Shown: positions 1 through 6,284, counted from the first letter of the stretch. The stretch is DNA of 10,946 nucleotides from an uncultured Lachnospiraceae bacterium (GCA_958444395.1 CAUCOL010000020.1:1-10946), one strand, 5' to 3'. Program-made: numbers and translations. The notes: generated by a model from the sequence alone, not told the origin.

Positions 1-359
1 TTTAATACTTTATATCGATTTTCATACATTTTACTGTAATCTACATCGTATGCCAGTTCTCCCCAGTCGATGGAGATAATATCTTCTTTCTGCAGCATTT
101 TCTCCTCAACCAGCTGATCCAGATCGATAAAGTATGGATTGCCGGCAAAGGTCGAAAAGGACTGATAGGGGCTGTCTCCATAGCTGGTCGGACCAATCGG
201 CAGCACCTGCCAGTAGCTCTGTCCTGCCCGCTGCAGCTGGTCTATAAAATGGTATGCCTCTTTTCCAAATGTGCCAATGCCATAAGGAGAAGGAAGACTG
301 CTGACCGGAAGTAAGATACCGGCTCCTCTTTGTAGACGTTTATTCTCCGCTGTCTGCAT
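1..359 (-). CDS. malQ: 4-alpha-glucanotransferase (amylomaltase) MalQ, N-terminal part, cut by the window edge
   Basis: Reading the minus strand from 359 gives 119 codons with no stop, running off the left edge. The product is recognisable as a GH77 amylomaltase. It starts MQTAENKRLQRGAGILLPVS, continues with the family hallmark SLPSPYGIGTFG, then SYWQVLPIGPT, SYGDSPYQSFSTFAGNPYFI and the YENRYKVLK segment. These are the conserved N-terminal blocks of MalQ; the catalytic carboxylates lie outside the window. The family transfers alpha-1,4-glucan segments in cytoplasmic maltodextrin and glycogen metabolism. The start was chosen because GGAGG lies five bases upstream of this ATG. Another in-frame ATG at 369-371 would overlap that ribosome binding site and is less likely. 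The gene is divergent from the DUF4230 gene. No clear promoter of its own was found in 372-490. Confidence 0.93.
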   Translation of the reverse strand, partial: MQTAENKRLQRGAGILLPVSSLPSPYGIGTFGKEAYHFIDQLQRAGQSYWQVLPIGPTSYGDSPYQSFSTFAGNPYFIDLDQLVEEKMLQKEDIISIDWGELAYDVDYSKMYENRYKVL

Positions 360-493
360 ATGCTCCTCCATTTCAAAATACTCATTTTTCAAATGCTTCT
401 GCACTTTCTGTTTTTATGCTACCAACTCTCTCCTTTTTTTTCTATATACCATTTCTTAGAAAAATATTGATTTTCTGTTTTCTGGCATTCTCA

Positions 494-522
494 TTGAGCG
501 GATCACAATTATATGGTATGAT
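494..522 (+). promoter_or_regulatory. Predicted sigma-A-type promoter for the DUF4230 gene
   Basis: TTGAGC (494-499) is followed after exactly 17 bp by TATGAT (517-522). These match the housekeeping consensus at 4/6 and 5/6 positions. Transcription would begin near 529, giving a leader of roughly 210 nt. The spacer contains TGAGCGGATCACAATT (495-510), which differs at one base from part of the E. coli lac operator. That could be a LacI-family site or chance. The promoter call rests on motif match and spacing only. Confidence 0.55.
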
Positions 523-540
523 GTGGGAAGACTTCAAATG

Positions 541-683
541 ATTTGTTTGAGAGAGTATGATATTATGAGAAAGATTTATCATAATCTGCTTGAAAGAGTA
601 TGATGTTATGAGAAAGATTTATCATAATCTGTTTGAAAGAGTATGATGTTATAAAGAAGATTTATAACGATTTATTTGAAAGA
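541..683 (+). repeat. 43-bp tandem direct repeats, three full units plus a partial fourth
   Basis: The units are 541-583, 584-626 and 627-669, with a degenerate partial unit at 670-683. The shared phase is easiest to see from AGAGTATGA at 552, 595 and 638, each 43 bp apart. Units 1 and 2 differ at four positions. Unit 3 differs from unit 2 mainly at its 3' end. Each unit can fold: ATTATGA with TCATAAT in unit 1, TTATGA with TCATAA in unit 2, and GTTATAAA with TTTATAAC around a 5-nt loop in unit 3 (648-668). Units 1 and 2 each also contain a 12-codon ORF (565-603 and 608-646) whose peptides differ at one residue. The array lies in the predicted leader of the DUF4230 gene. Its function is unknown: it could be a set of protein-binding sites, a structured leader, or a simple duplication. 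Confidence 0.85.
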
Positions 684-687
684 TTAC

Positions 688-714
688 GGTGTCTGAAAAT
701 TGATTTTTGACACC
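688..714 (+). promoter_or_regulatory. Stem-loop just upstream of the DUF4230 ribosome binding site
   Basis: GGTGTC (688-693) pairs perfectly with GACACC (709-714). The 15-nt interval can add a few A-U and G-U pairs. The hairpin ends about ten bases before the AAGGAAG ribosome binding site, so it is placed to affect ribosome access. No U-run follows the stem, so it is not a normal intrinsic terminator. Confidence 0.4.
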
Positions 715-737
715 TGCACTCAGAAAGGAAGATACCG

Positions 738-1313
738 ATGAAGAAAAAACTGATTGCGGGACTTTGTATTATCCTGGCTGTCGTCTGTTTTGCAGCCGGA
801 TATGAGACAAAGTCTTATCTGGTGCGGAAAGAGGAACCGAAGATTACGACTGCTTCTATCAGTCAGAAGCTGAGTGCCTGCAGTGATCTGACGACTGCTG
901 TGCTGGATTACAGAGGATTGATCCGATATGAACAGGGGGATATTCCCTGGATCAATAAAAAAGGATTTTCCATGATCTATACCGCCACACTGAAAGCCGG
1001 CATTGATCTTTCACAGGCACAGATCCGGATCCGGAATAAAACGATCGATATCTCGCTGCCACAGGCATCGATTCAGAGTGTCGATGTTGATGAAAGCACG
1101 CTGGAATTTTACGACGAGAAGCTGGCTTTATTTAACTGGACAAATAAAGAAGATACGACACAGGCGATCCAGTCTGCCAAAGAGGATGCCCAGGCAAATG
1201 CTGATACGGCAGAACTCACCGGACGTGCTCAGAAACAGGCACAAAATGCAGTAAAAAATCTGATGACATCCTTTGAAGGACAGGGCTATCAGATCAAAAT
1301 CTCTGTCACCTGA
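738..1313 (+). CDS. DUF4230-family membrane-anchored protein
   Basis: This 191-residue protein starts with MKKK and a hydrophobic segment at about residues 5-22 (LIAGLCIILAVVCFAAGY). The segment is a single N-terminal membrane anchor, or an uncleaved signal since no clear cleavage site follows. The rest faces outward. A beta-rich stretch (about 50-125) contains YRGLIRYEQGDIPWINKKGF and IRIRNKTIDISLPQASI. A charged, alanine- and glutamine-rich helix follows (about 138-175), then a short C-terminal strand. This pattern fits DUF4230 (PF14014), whose biochemical function is unknown. The start is supported by AAGGAAG six bases upstream. The gene has its own predicted promoter and an elaborate leader. 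It is convergent with the YolD-like gene, and the last 25 bp are shared by both. Confidence 0.8.
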   Translation: MKKKLIAGLCIILAVVCFAAGYETKSYLVRKEEPKITTASISQKLSACSDLTTAVLDYRGLIRYEQGDIPWINKKGFSMIYTATLKAGIDLSQAQIRIRNKTIDISLPQASIQSVDVDESTLEFYDEKLALFNWTNKEDTTQAIQSAKEDAQANADTAELTGRAQKQAQNAVKNLMTSFEGQGYQIKISVT

Positions 1314-1750
1314 TCCAGCTCTATATATCGCTGTGCTGTCACCTCTCCCTGTGACTCTGACACCTGCTCCGGCTGCCGGATCGTCAGCGTTCTTTCATAC
1401 AGATCCAGCTTTACCGCCTGTCCTTCCAGTATCTGCCAGCTGCCTCCTTCTTTCCGGTCATCCGGCACAAAATACCGAACTTTAACAAATGGCTCTTCCG
1501 CAATATGCCGGGAGAGCCATTTTATCTGTTTATTTAACTGCTCCAGCTGTACTTCATCCGGTGTTTCCCAGTGCTGCGTCTGACGTGCTGTTTCCTTGAC
1601 AGCCTCGTCATACCCCGTCAGTGCAGCGAACGCCGAGAACTGGGCTGCCCGGTCTGCTCTTGCCATTTTTGGATGCGCTGACGGAAATGGATATTCTGTA
1701 TGAATAATATCATTATATTGATCGGTTGCAGATAATCCCTGCTTTTTCAT
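1289..1750 (-). CDS. YolD-like family protein, partner of the Y-family polymerase
   Basis: This 153-residue soluble protein has no signal or membrane segment. Residues 25-55 contain HPKMARADRAAQFSAFAALT, the conserved block of the small proteins encoded next to UvrX/DinB-type polymerases in Firmicutes (YolD-like, PF08863). The remainder alternates a helical stretch (65-85) with beta segments (VKVRYFVPDD, SWQILEGQAVKLDLYERTLT). YolD proteins are proposed accessory factors for the error-prone polymerase; the mechanism is not established. Its ATG overlaps the polymerase stop as ATGA, and its GGAGG ribosome binding site lies inside the polymerase's last codons, so the two are translationally coupled. 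The 3' end runs 25 bp into the convergent DUF4230 gene, leaving no room for a dedicated terminator. Confidence 0.75.
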   Translation of the reverse strand: MKKQGLSATDQYNDIIHTEYPFPSAHPKMARADRAAQFSAFAALTGYDEAVKETARQTQHWETPDEVQLEQLNKQIKWLSRHIAEEPFVKVRYFVPDDRKEGGSWQILEGQAVKLDLYERTLTIRQPEQVSESQGEVTAQRYIELDQVTEILI

Positions 1751-3276
1751 CCCTTATGACCTCCTACCTGTCCATTTCGTTCCATCGTCGTGGCTCCCTC
1801 CTGCAGATTCATTCCCTTCAGGATCGCATTTTTTCCAAATTTCTTTTTTATGTCCAGTACTGCCTGCTGCATCTGTCGCTCTTTCTGCCGTTCCTTTTCT
1901 TCCTCCTGCTTCTGTCTCTGGCGGGCTGCATAATCGGTAAACAGATCCAGCTGTTCAAATTCTTCCTCCGGCGGGATCTGTGCCTCCTCCAGCACATGAT
2001 TTGCTGTGATCGTCACCCTGCGCACCAAAAGATACGGCTGTACGATCCGATCATATAATGCCAGCACCGCATCCATGATCTGTCTGGTCGAGGAAGTTCT
2101 TTCAGTAAGGTTTGCTGTCCCATGTGCATGCTTTGGTACTCTGCGGCCATAGCCATCGATCGTCACCGGTCCCTTATACTGCCGGCTGATCTGCCGGTTC
2201 GTCAGATTCTCGATATCATACCCGATCGTCAGGACGATCTGATCCGTCACAAGACCTTTGTCTACCAGATCCAATACCAGAAGATCTGTCATCTCCTGCA
2301 CGATCAGCCTTGCTTTCTCAAAGCTATACGGACAGGAAAGCACCTGACCGGAGCCAAGACTGTTTGTGCTCGGCTTATACGCCTTTATATCTGCGATCGT
2401 ACACGGTTCCCATCCCCAGGCATGGTCAATCAAAAGCTCTGCGTTAACACCAAATAATTTATATAACAGATCTTCGTTATAATATTCTTCCGGCCTGCCT
2501 AAAGAACAACGGGCAATATCTCCCATTGTAAACAACCCATTTGCTTCCAGCTTCCTGGCATAGCCCCGTCCCACTCTCCAGAAGTCTGTCAATGGTCTGT
2601 GACTCCACAAAAGCCTTCTGTAGGATGCTTCATCCAGTCCGGCGATCCGCACTCCATCCTCATCCGCTTCCATATGCTTTGCCACGATATCCATCGCAAT
2701 CTTGCAGAGATACAGATTCGTCCCGATCCCTGCCGTTGCCGTGATCCCGGTCGCATCCAGAACATCCTGTATCATTTTTCTTGCCAGGTCATGTGCTGAC
2801 AATCCATACAATGCCAGATAGTCCGTCACATCCATAAAGACCTCATCGATCGAATACACATGGATGTCCTCCGGTGCGACATACTGCAGATAGATCTGAT
2901 AAATCTGTGTACTGCACTCCATATACAGCTTCATCCGTGGTGGTGCTGCAATATAATCTACCGCCAGCTCCGGATGCTGCTGTAATAAGGTATCATCGTC
3001 TGAACTGCCATGAAATCTCCGCCCGGGTGCTTTCTGTCTGCGGGCAGCGTTCACCTGTTTTACCTTCTGTACGACCTCAAATAAACGGGCACGTCCCGGT
3101 ATACCATATTGCTTCAGTGTCGGAGATACCGCCAGACAGATGGTTTTCTCTGTCCGGCTGGTATCTGCAACGACCAGATTGGTCTTAAGTGGATCACGTC
3201 CCCGTCGGACACATTCCACTGAGGCATAAAAGGACTTTAAGTCAATCGCAATATAAGTTCTGTCTCTTCCCGCCAT
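1747..3276 (-). CDS. Y-family translesion DNA polymerase (UvrX / ImpB-MucB-SamB type)
   Basis: The 509-residue protein carries the full Y-family core. AIDLKSFYASVEC (10-22) gives catalytic Asp12 and a likely steric gate at Tyr17. YSIDEVFMDV (141-150) gives catalytic Asp144 and Glu145. TAGIGTNLYLCKIAMD and FWRVGRGYARKLEANG form the palm/thumb helix-hairpin-helix part, followed by a little-finger domain. QLDLF (442-446) is a typical beta-clamp binding motif. A charged helical tail follows and ends ATTMERNGQVGGHKG. It would copy past DNA lesions at the cost of mutations. I chose the start at 3276 because AAAGGAG lies eight bases upstream and MAGRDRTYIAIDL is the usual family N-terminus. A longer in-frame ORF from 3375 would begin inside the pump gene and adds 33 residues unlike the family. 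The spacer to the pump is 64 bp with no evident promoter, so cotranscription is likely. No GAAC-N4-GTTC LexA box was found nearby. Confidence 0.9.
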   Translation of the reverse strand: MAGRDRTYIAIDLKSFYASVECVRRGRDPLKTNLVVADTSRTEKTICLAVSPTLKQYGIPGRARLFEVVQKVKQVNAARRQKAPGRRFHGSSDDDTLLQQHPELAVDYIAAPPRMKLYMECSTQIYQIYLQYVAPEDIHVYSIDEVFMDVTDYLALYGLSAHDLARKMIQDVLDATGITATAGIGTNLYLCKIAMDIVAKHMEADEDGVRIAGLDEASYRRLLWSHRPLTDFWRVGRGYARKLEANGLFTMGDIARCSLGRPEEYYNEDLLYKLFGVNAELLIDHAWGWEPCTIADIKAYKPSTNSLGSGQVLSCPYSFEKARLIVQEMTDLLVLDLVDKGLVTDQIVLTIGYDIENLTNRQISRQYKGPVTIDGYGRRVPKHAHGTANLTERTSSTRQIMDAVLALYDRIVQPYLLVRRVTITANHVLEEAQIPPEEEFEQLDLFTDYAARQRQKQEEEKERQKERQMQQAVLDIKKKFGKNAILKGMNLQEGATTMERNGQVGGHKG

Positions 3277-3289
3277 CGGACACTCTCCT

Positions 3290-3304
3290 TTCCGGATTCC
3301 GGAA
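3290..3304 (-). promoter_or_regulatory. Perfect 15-bp palindrome at the polymerase ribosome binding site
   Basis: TTCCGG-ATT-CCGGAA is a perfect 6-bp inverted repeat with a 3-bp centre. In the mRNA, its 3' arm runs directly into the AAAGGAG ribosome binding site of the polymerase gene. It could be a repressor operator, or an RNA hairpin limiting ribosome access when the message comes from the upstream pump gene. It is not followed by a U-run, so a terminator is unlikely. Confidence 0.4.
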
Positions 3305-3340
3305 GAAACATGCCCTTTATCTGACGGGTTTCTTCCTCCT

Positions 3341-6094
3341 TTATTGACGTTTCTGGAACAGGATCCGCACAGCATTTAATACACAGATCATTGCCACACC
3401 GGAATCTGCAAATACTGCCATCCACATAGATGCAATACCACACAGTCCCAGAATCATAACAAGTGCTTTGACGATCAATGCGCCAACTACATTTTCCATA
3501 GCGATGCGGCTGGTTTTCTTTGCAATAGCAAAGCTGTCATTTACCGCTGACAACCGGGAAGTCATAAATACTACATCTGCTGCTTCGATCGCTGCATCTG
3601 CTCCACTTCCCATAGCAGCCCCGACATCTGCACCTGCCAGTACCGGTGCATCATTAATACCATCACCAATAAACATGACAGCACCTTTTTCTTCACGGAT
3701 ACGGCTCAGATTATTCAGCTTATCCTCCGGCATCTGTCTTGCATAGACCTGATCGATTCCAGTTTCTTTTGCTACCTGCCGTGCGTTTTCTTCGGCATCA
3801 CCCGTCAGCATAGCTGTCCACAGTCCCTGCTTCTTCATCCGCTGGATCGCTTCTTTGGAATCTGCCTTGATCGTATCATTGATCACAATGCGTCCGATAT
3901 ATTTTCCATCCTGCGCCAGATATACTTCTGTCCCATATTTCGGACTAACCGCCGGCATTGTGATCTGATATTCATCCATTAATTTACCATTTCCACAGAA
4001 CACCTGGTATCCGTCAATCAGGACAGACACACCTTTTCCGGACAGTTCTTTCATCTCCTGTGCCTGCTTTGGCTGAATGCTGCGCGTGGCCGCCTCTGCC
4101 ATAATGCTGACAGCGATCGGATGTGTTGAACGGCTTTCTGCACATGCCGCCAGTGCCAGTAATTCTTCTTCAGAAATTCCTTTTTCCGTCTCGATCTTTT
4201 CTACCTTGAAGTTTCCTTCTGTTACCGTACCTGTCTTATCCATCACGATGGCTTTCACAGATGCCAGCATTTCCAGGGAGACTCCTCCCTTAAATAAGAT
4301 ACCCTTCTTAGAGCCTGCACCGATTCCTGCGAAGAATGCCAGTGGCACACTGAGTACTAATGCGCATGGGCAGCTGATAACCAGGAATGTTAATGCTGTA
4401 TAGATCCAATGCATCCATTCCCCTGTAAATAATGATGGTATGATAGCTGTAAGTACTGCCAGGATCACTACAAACGGAGTATATATTCTTGCAAATTTTG
4501 TAATAAAACGATCTATCTTTGGTTTGGATGCGGCTGCATTCTCCACCGCCTCTAAAATTCTGGTAACCATGGATTCTTCCAATGGTTTCTCTACCTTTAC
4601 GTATAATATGCCGCTTGTATTCACACAGCCGGATATAACATGATCACCGGTTTTCACACCAACCGGTACCGGTTCTCCGGTCACAGCAGAAGTATCAATC
4701 CGGCTCTCGCCCTTTGTGATCACTCCATCCAGTGGAATACGGTCACCCGGACGTACTTCCATGATCTGACCGACCTCTACTTCTTCCGGATCTACTTCCA
4801 CGATGCAGTCTGATTCACAGATCCGGACGATCTCCGGACGCATATCCACAGCATCCATGATCTGACGACGGCTTTTGTTTACAGCAATATCCTCAAATAG
4901 CTCACCAATCCGGTAAAATAACATAACACCAACGGCTTCCGGATAGTTTCCGATACAGAATGCCCCGATCGTTGCGAGACTCATCAGGAAATTTTCATCA
5001 AATACCTTTCCTTTGGTAATGTTCTTCAATGCGTGTAAAACAATACTGCCTCCGAGGATCAGGTAACTGATCACATAACAGAGGATCGATGCTGCCGGAA
5101 CAGCAGCAAACAGACGTTCACAGATTTCTCCTGCAATAAACAATGCAGCTCCAATACCAATCTGGATCATCTCTTTCTTTTCTTCCGATAACTTCTCTTT
5201 ATCCTCCGGTGTTCCCTCTTCTTCCTGATGTGCACCACTCCGGCTGTCCTGTATATTTTCTATCTTTGTTCCCGGTTCCATCTTGTCTGCAAGTGCCTGT
5301 AGCTGCGGCAGTAAAGCATCCGGATCCTTCGCCTCAACGCACAACTGCTGTGTAGCAAAGGTTAATGTAACATTTACATCCGGCAGATCATTCATCTTTG
5401 CTTCCATCTTCGCTGCACAGTTTGCGCAGTCTATTCCGCTGATCCTGTATTTCTTCTTCACGACCTTTCCTGACAACTGCTTATGTTCATGAGAAACGGC
5501 TTCTTCATGATGATGCTCCCCACAACCGCAATGGTCATGATGGTGATGCTCATGCTCCTCATGGTCATGGTGATGGTGTTCATGCTCTTCACATCCACAA
5601 TGGTCGTGATGATGGTGCTCATGTTCCTCATGGTCATGCGCCCCACAGCTACAGTGATCATGGTGATGTTCATGCTCTTCATGGTCATGACCTCCACAGC
5701 CACAGTGGTCATGATGGTGGTGCTCATGCTCTTCATGGTCATGCGCCCCACAGCTACAGTGATCATGGTGATGTTCATGCTCTTCATGGTCATGACCTCC
5801 ACAGCCACAGTGGTCATGATGGTGGTGTTCATGCTCTTCTTGCTCATGATGGTGGTGCTGTGTTTTTTTCTTTCCACGTACTAACTCTGTGATCTTTGTT
5901 CCCGGCTCCATCTTATCAGCCAGTGCCTGCAATGCAGGAAGGACACGATCCGGATCTTTTGCTTCAACCAGGAGCTGTTCTGTTGCAAATGTCAACACGA
6001 CACTCTCTACATCCGGTAGATCATTCATTTTTGCTTCCAGCTTCGCTGCGCAGTTTGCACAGTCAATGCCGGTAATGGTATACTTTTTTCTCAT
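3341..6094 (-). CDS. Zn/Cd/Pb-type P1B heavy-metal ATPase with two HMA domains and a long His-rich linker
   Basis: This 917-residue membrane pump has HMA domain 1 (about 2-72, GIDCANCAAK with Cys12/Cys15), a His/Asp/Glu/Cys linker (80-204), HMA domain 2 (about 213-282, Cys223/Cys226) and then the P-type core. Core motifs are TGEP (472-475), CPC in a transmembrane helix (575-577), DKTGT with phosphorylated Asp619, STHP with His658 and GDGIND (810-815). The sequence CPCALVLSVP, Lys876 in the penultimate helix and Asp897-Ser-Gly in the last helix are the P1B-2 signature, so ATP-driven export of Zn(II), Cd(II) or Pb(II) is the best prediction. Copper is less likely. The family is normally about 600-800 residues; the excess comes from the repeated N-terminus. 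The ATG has GAGG seven bases upstream. The gene has its own promoter with an ArsR-type operator and probably leads an operon with the polymerase and YolD-like genes. Confidence 0.93.
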   Translation of the reverse strand: MRKKYTITGIDCANCAAKLEAKMNDLPDVESVVLTFATEQLLVEAKDPDRVLPALQALADKMEPGTKITELVRGKKKTQHHHHEQEEHEHHHHDHCGCGGHDHEEHEHHHDHCSCGAHDHEEHEHHHHDHCGCGGHDHEEHEHHHDHCSCGAHDHEEHEHHHHDHCGCEEHEHHHHDHEEHEHHHHDHCGCGEHHHEEAVSHEHKQLSGKVVKKKYRISGIDCANCAAKMEAKMNDLPDVNVTLTFATQQLCVEAKDPDALLPQLQALADKMEPGTKIENIQDSRSGAHQEEEGTPEDKEKLSEEKKEMIQIGIGAALFIAGEICERLFAAVPAASILCYVISYLILGGSIVLHALKNITKGKVFDENFLMSLATIGAFCIGNYPEAVGVMLFYRIGELFEDIAVNKSRRQIMDAVDMRPEIVRICESDCIVEVDPEEVEVGQIMEVRPGDRIPLDGVITKGESRIDTSAVTGEPVPVGVKTGDHVISGCVNTSGILYVKVEKPLEESMVTRILEAVENAAASKPKIDRFITKFARIYTPFVVILAVLTAIIPSLFTGEWMHWIYTALTFLVISCPCALVLSVPLAFFAGIGAGSKKGILFKGGVSLEMLASVKAIVMDKTGTVTEGNFKVEKIETEKGISEEELLALAACAESRSTHPIAVSIMAEAATRSIQPKQAQEMKELSGKGVSVLIDGYQVFCGNGKLMDEYQITMPAVSPKYGTEVYLAQDGKYIGRIVINDTIKADSKEAIQRMKKQGLWTAMLTGDAEENARQVAKETGIDQVYARQMPEDKLNNLSRIREEKGAVMFIGDGINDAPVLAGADVGAAMGSGADAAIEAADVVFMTSRLSAVNDSFAIAKKTSRIAMENVVGALIVKALVMILGLCGIASMWMAVFADSGVAMICVLNAVRILFQKRQ
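5483..5857 (-). repeat. His-rich tandem coding repeat in the ATPase linker, including a 105-bp near-perfect duplication
   Basis: This segment encodes residues 80-204: roughly 57 histidines and six CxC motifs (CGC or CSC) in a repeating pattern such as DHCGCGGHDHEEHEHHH alternating with DHCSCGAHDHEEHEHHHH. The protein repeat is 17-18 residues, pairing into a 35-residue super-unit. At DNA level, 5628-5734 matches 5733-5839 with one mismatch, at an offset of exactly 105 bp. That marks a recent in-frame duplication. Flanking units are older and shorter. Such stretches bind Zn and related ions in ZIP, CDF and P1B transporters. Binding here is inferred from composition. Confidence 0.9.
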
Positions 6095-6135
6095 ATGATT
6101 TCCTCATTTCACCGTAACGATTCAACCTCTTTCAC

Positions 6136-6179
6136 AGGCAGCCTTGTATGATGCTGCCTACCTTCTGTCATCTCAGAAG
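6136..6179 (-). promoter_or_regulatory. Two consecutive stem-loops in the metal-ATPase leader
   Basis: CTTCTG (6162-6167) pairs with CAGAAG (6174-6179) around six bases. AGGCAGC (6136-6142) pairs with GCTGCCT (6153-6159) around ten bases. Both are perfect. They lie in the roughly 155-nt leader predicted between the promoter and the ATPase start. No U-run follows on the transcribed strand, so these are not standard terminators. They may stabilise the leader or have no role. I do not recognise a known riboswitch. Confidence 0.35.
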
Positions 6180-6220
6180 ATCCCATGATGTTACGTCTAT
6201 TATTTTATTTATTGATTATC

Positions 6221-6250
6221 CATTCATATGAACAATCATTCATATGAACA
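6221..6250 (-). promoter_or_regulatory. ArsR/SmtB/CzrA-like metal-sensor operator upstream of the metal ATPase
   Basis: The 14-mer CATTCATATGAACA occurs at 6221-6234 and again at 6237-6250, a 16-bp period. Each copy contains the perfect palindrome TTCATATGAA (6223-6232, 6239-6248). The two together form ATATGAACAATCATTCATAT, with core TGAA-N6-TTCA (6229-6242). AT-rich dyads with this core are typical of operators bound by ArsR/SmtB-family zinc and cadmium sensors such as CzrA, SmtB and CadC. The element starts right after the predicted -10 box and covers the transcription start, the expected place for repression released by metal. No ArsR-family gene lies in this window, so the repressor would be encoded elsewhere. 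Confidence 0.65.
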
Positions 6251-6255
6251 CTTAT

Positions 6256-6284
6256 AATATACCATCCCTCATATCAGATTGCAA
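6256..6284 (-). promoter_or_regulatory. Predicted sigma-A-type promoter of the metal-ATPase operon
   Basis: On the minus strand, TTGCAA (6279-6284) is followed after 17 bp by TATATT (6256-6261), matching consensus at 4/6 and 5/6. The predicted start near 6249 falls at the edge of the palindromic operator. The leader to the ATPase start would be about 155 nt. Confidence 0.6.

Larger units (their letters stand above)
360..737. other. Divergent intergenic region between malQ and the DUF4230 gene
   Basis: This 378-base stretch contains no credible gene. From left to right it holds the malQ ribosome binding site (about 364-370), an AT-rich stretch with the small palindrome TTTCTTAGAAA (452-462), a plus-strand promoter (494-522), a tandem array of 43-bp repeats (541-683), a hairpin (688-714) and the DUF4230 ribosome binding site AAGGAAG (725-731). 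The plus-strand leader predicted from this promoter would be about 210 nt, long for a simple structural gene, and it contains the whole repeat array. Confidence 0.8.

Noticed and set aside
541..683. CRISPR array
   Set aside because: The 43-bp units are directly adjacent with no unique spacers, and no cas genes are present.
1726..3188. Plus-strand open frames opposite the polymerase gene
   Set aside because: They overlap a clearly conserved minus-strand gene, lack ribosome binding sites and give products without recognisable motifs.
3277..3340. LexA (SOS) box upstream of the polymerase
   Set aside because: I looked for GAAC-N4-GTTC in the spacer and found none. The only dyad is TTCCGG-ATT-CCGGAA, which does not fit the Gram-positive LexA site.
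3277..3375. Longer N-terminus for the Y-family polymerase beginning inside the ATPase gene
   Set aside because: The extra 33 residues (starting MLCGSCSRNV) do not resemble the family. The ATG at 3276 has a strong AAAGGAG site and begins just before the conserved catalytic block.
5628..5839. CRISPR-like or mobile-element repeat
   Set aside because: The repeat is in frame within the ATPase and encodes a regular His-rich pattern; it is an internal coding duplication.
5458..5884. Open frames on both strands across the His repeat (Met/Thr/Val-rich products)
   Set aside because: They are low-complexity shadows produced by the repetitive CAT/CAC/GAC/GAG codons of the ATPase linker. They have no ribosome binding site and no family resemblance.
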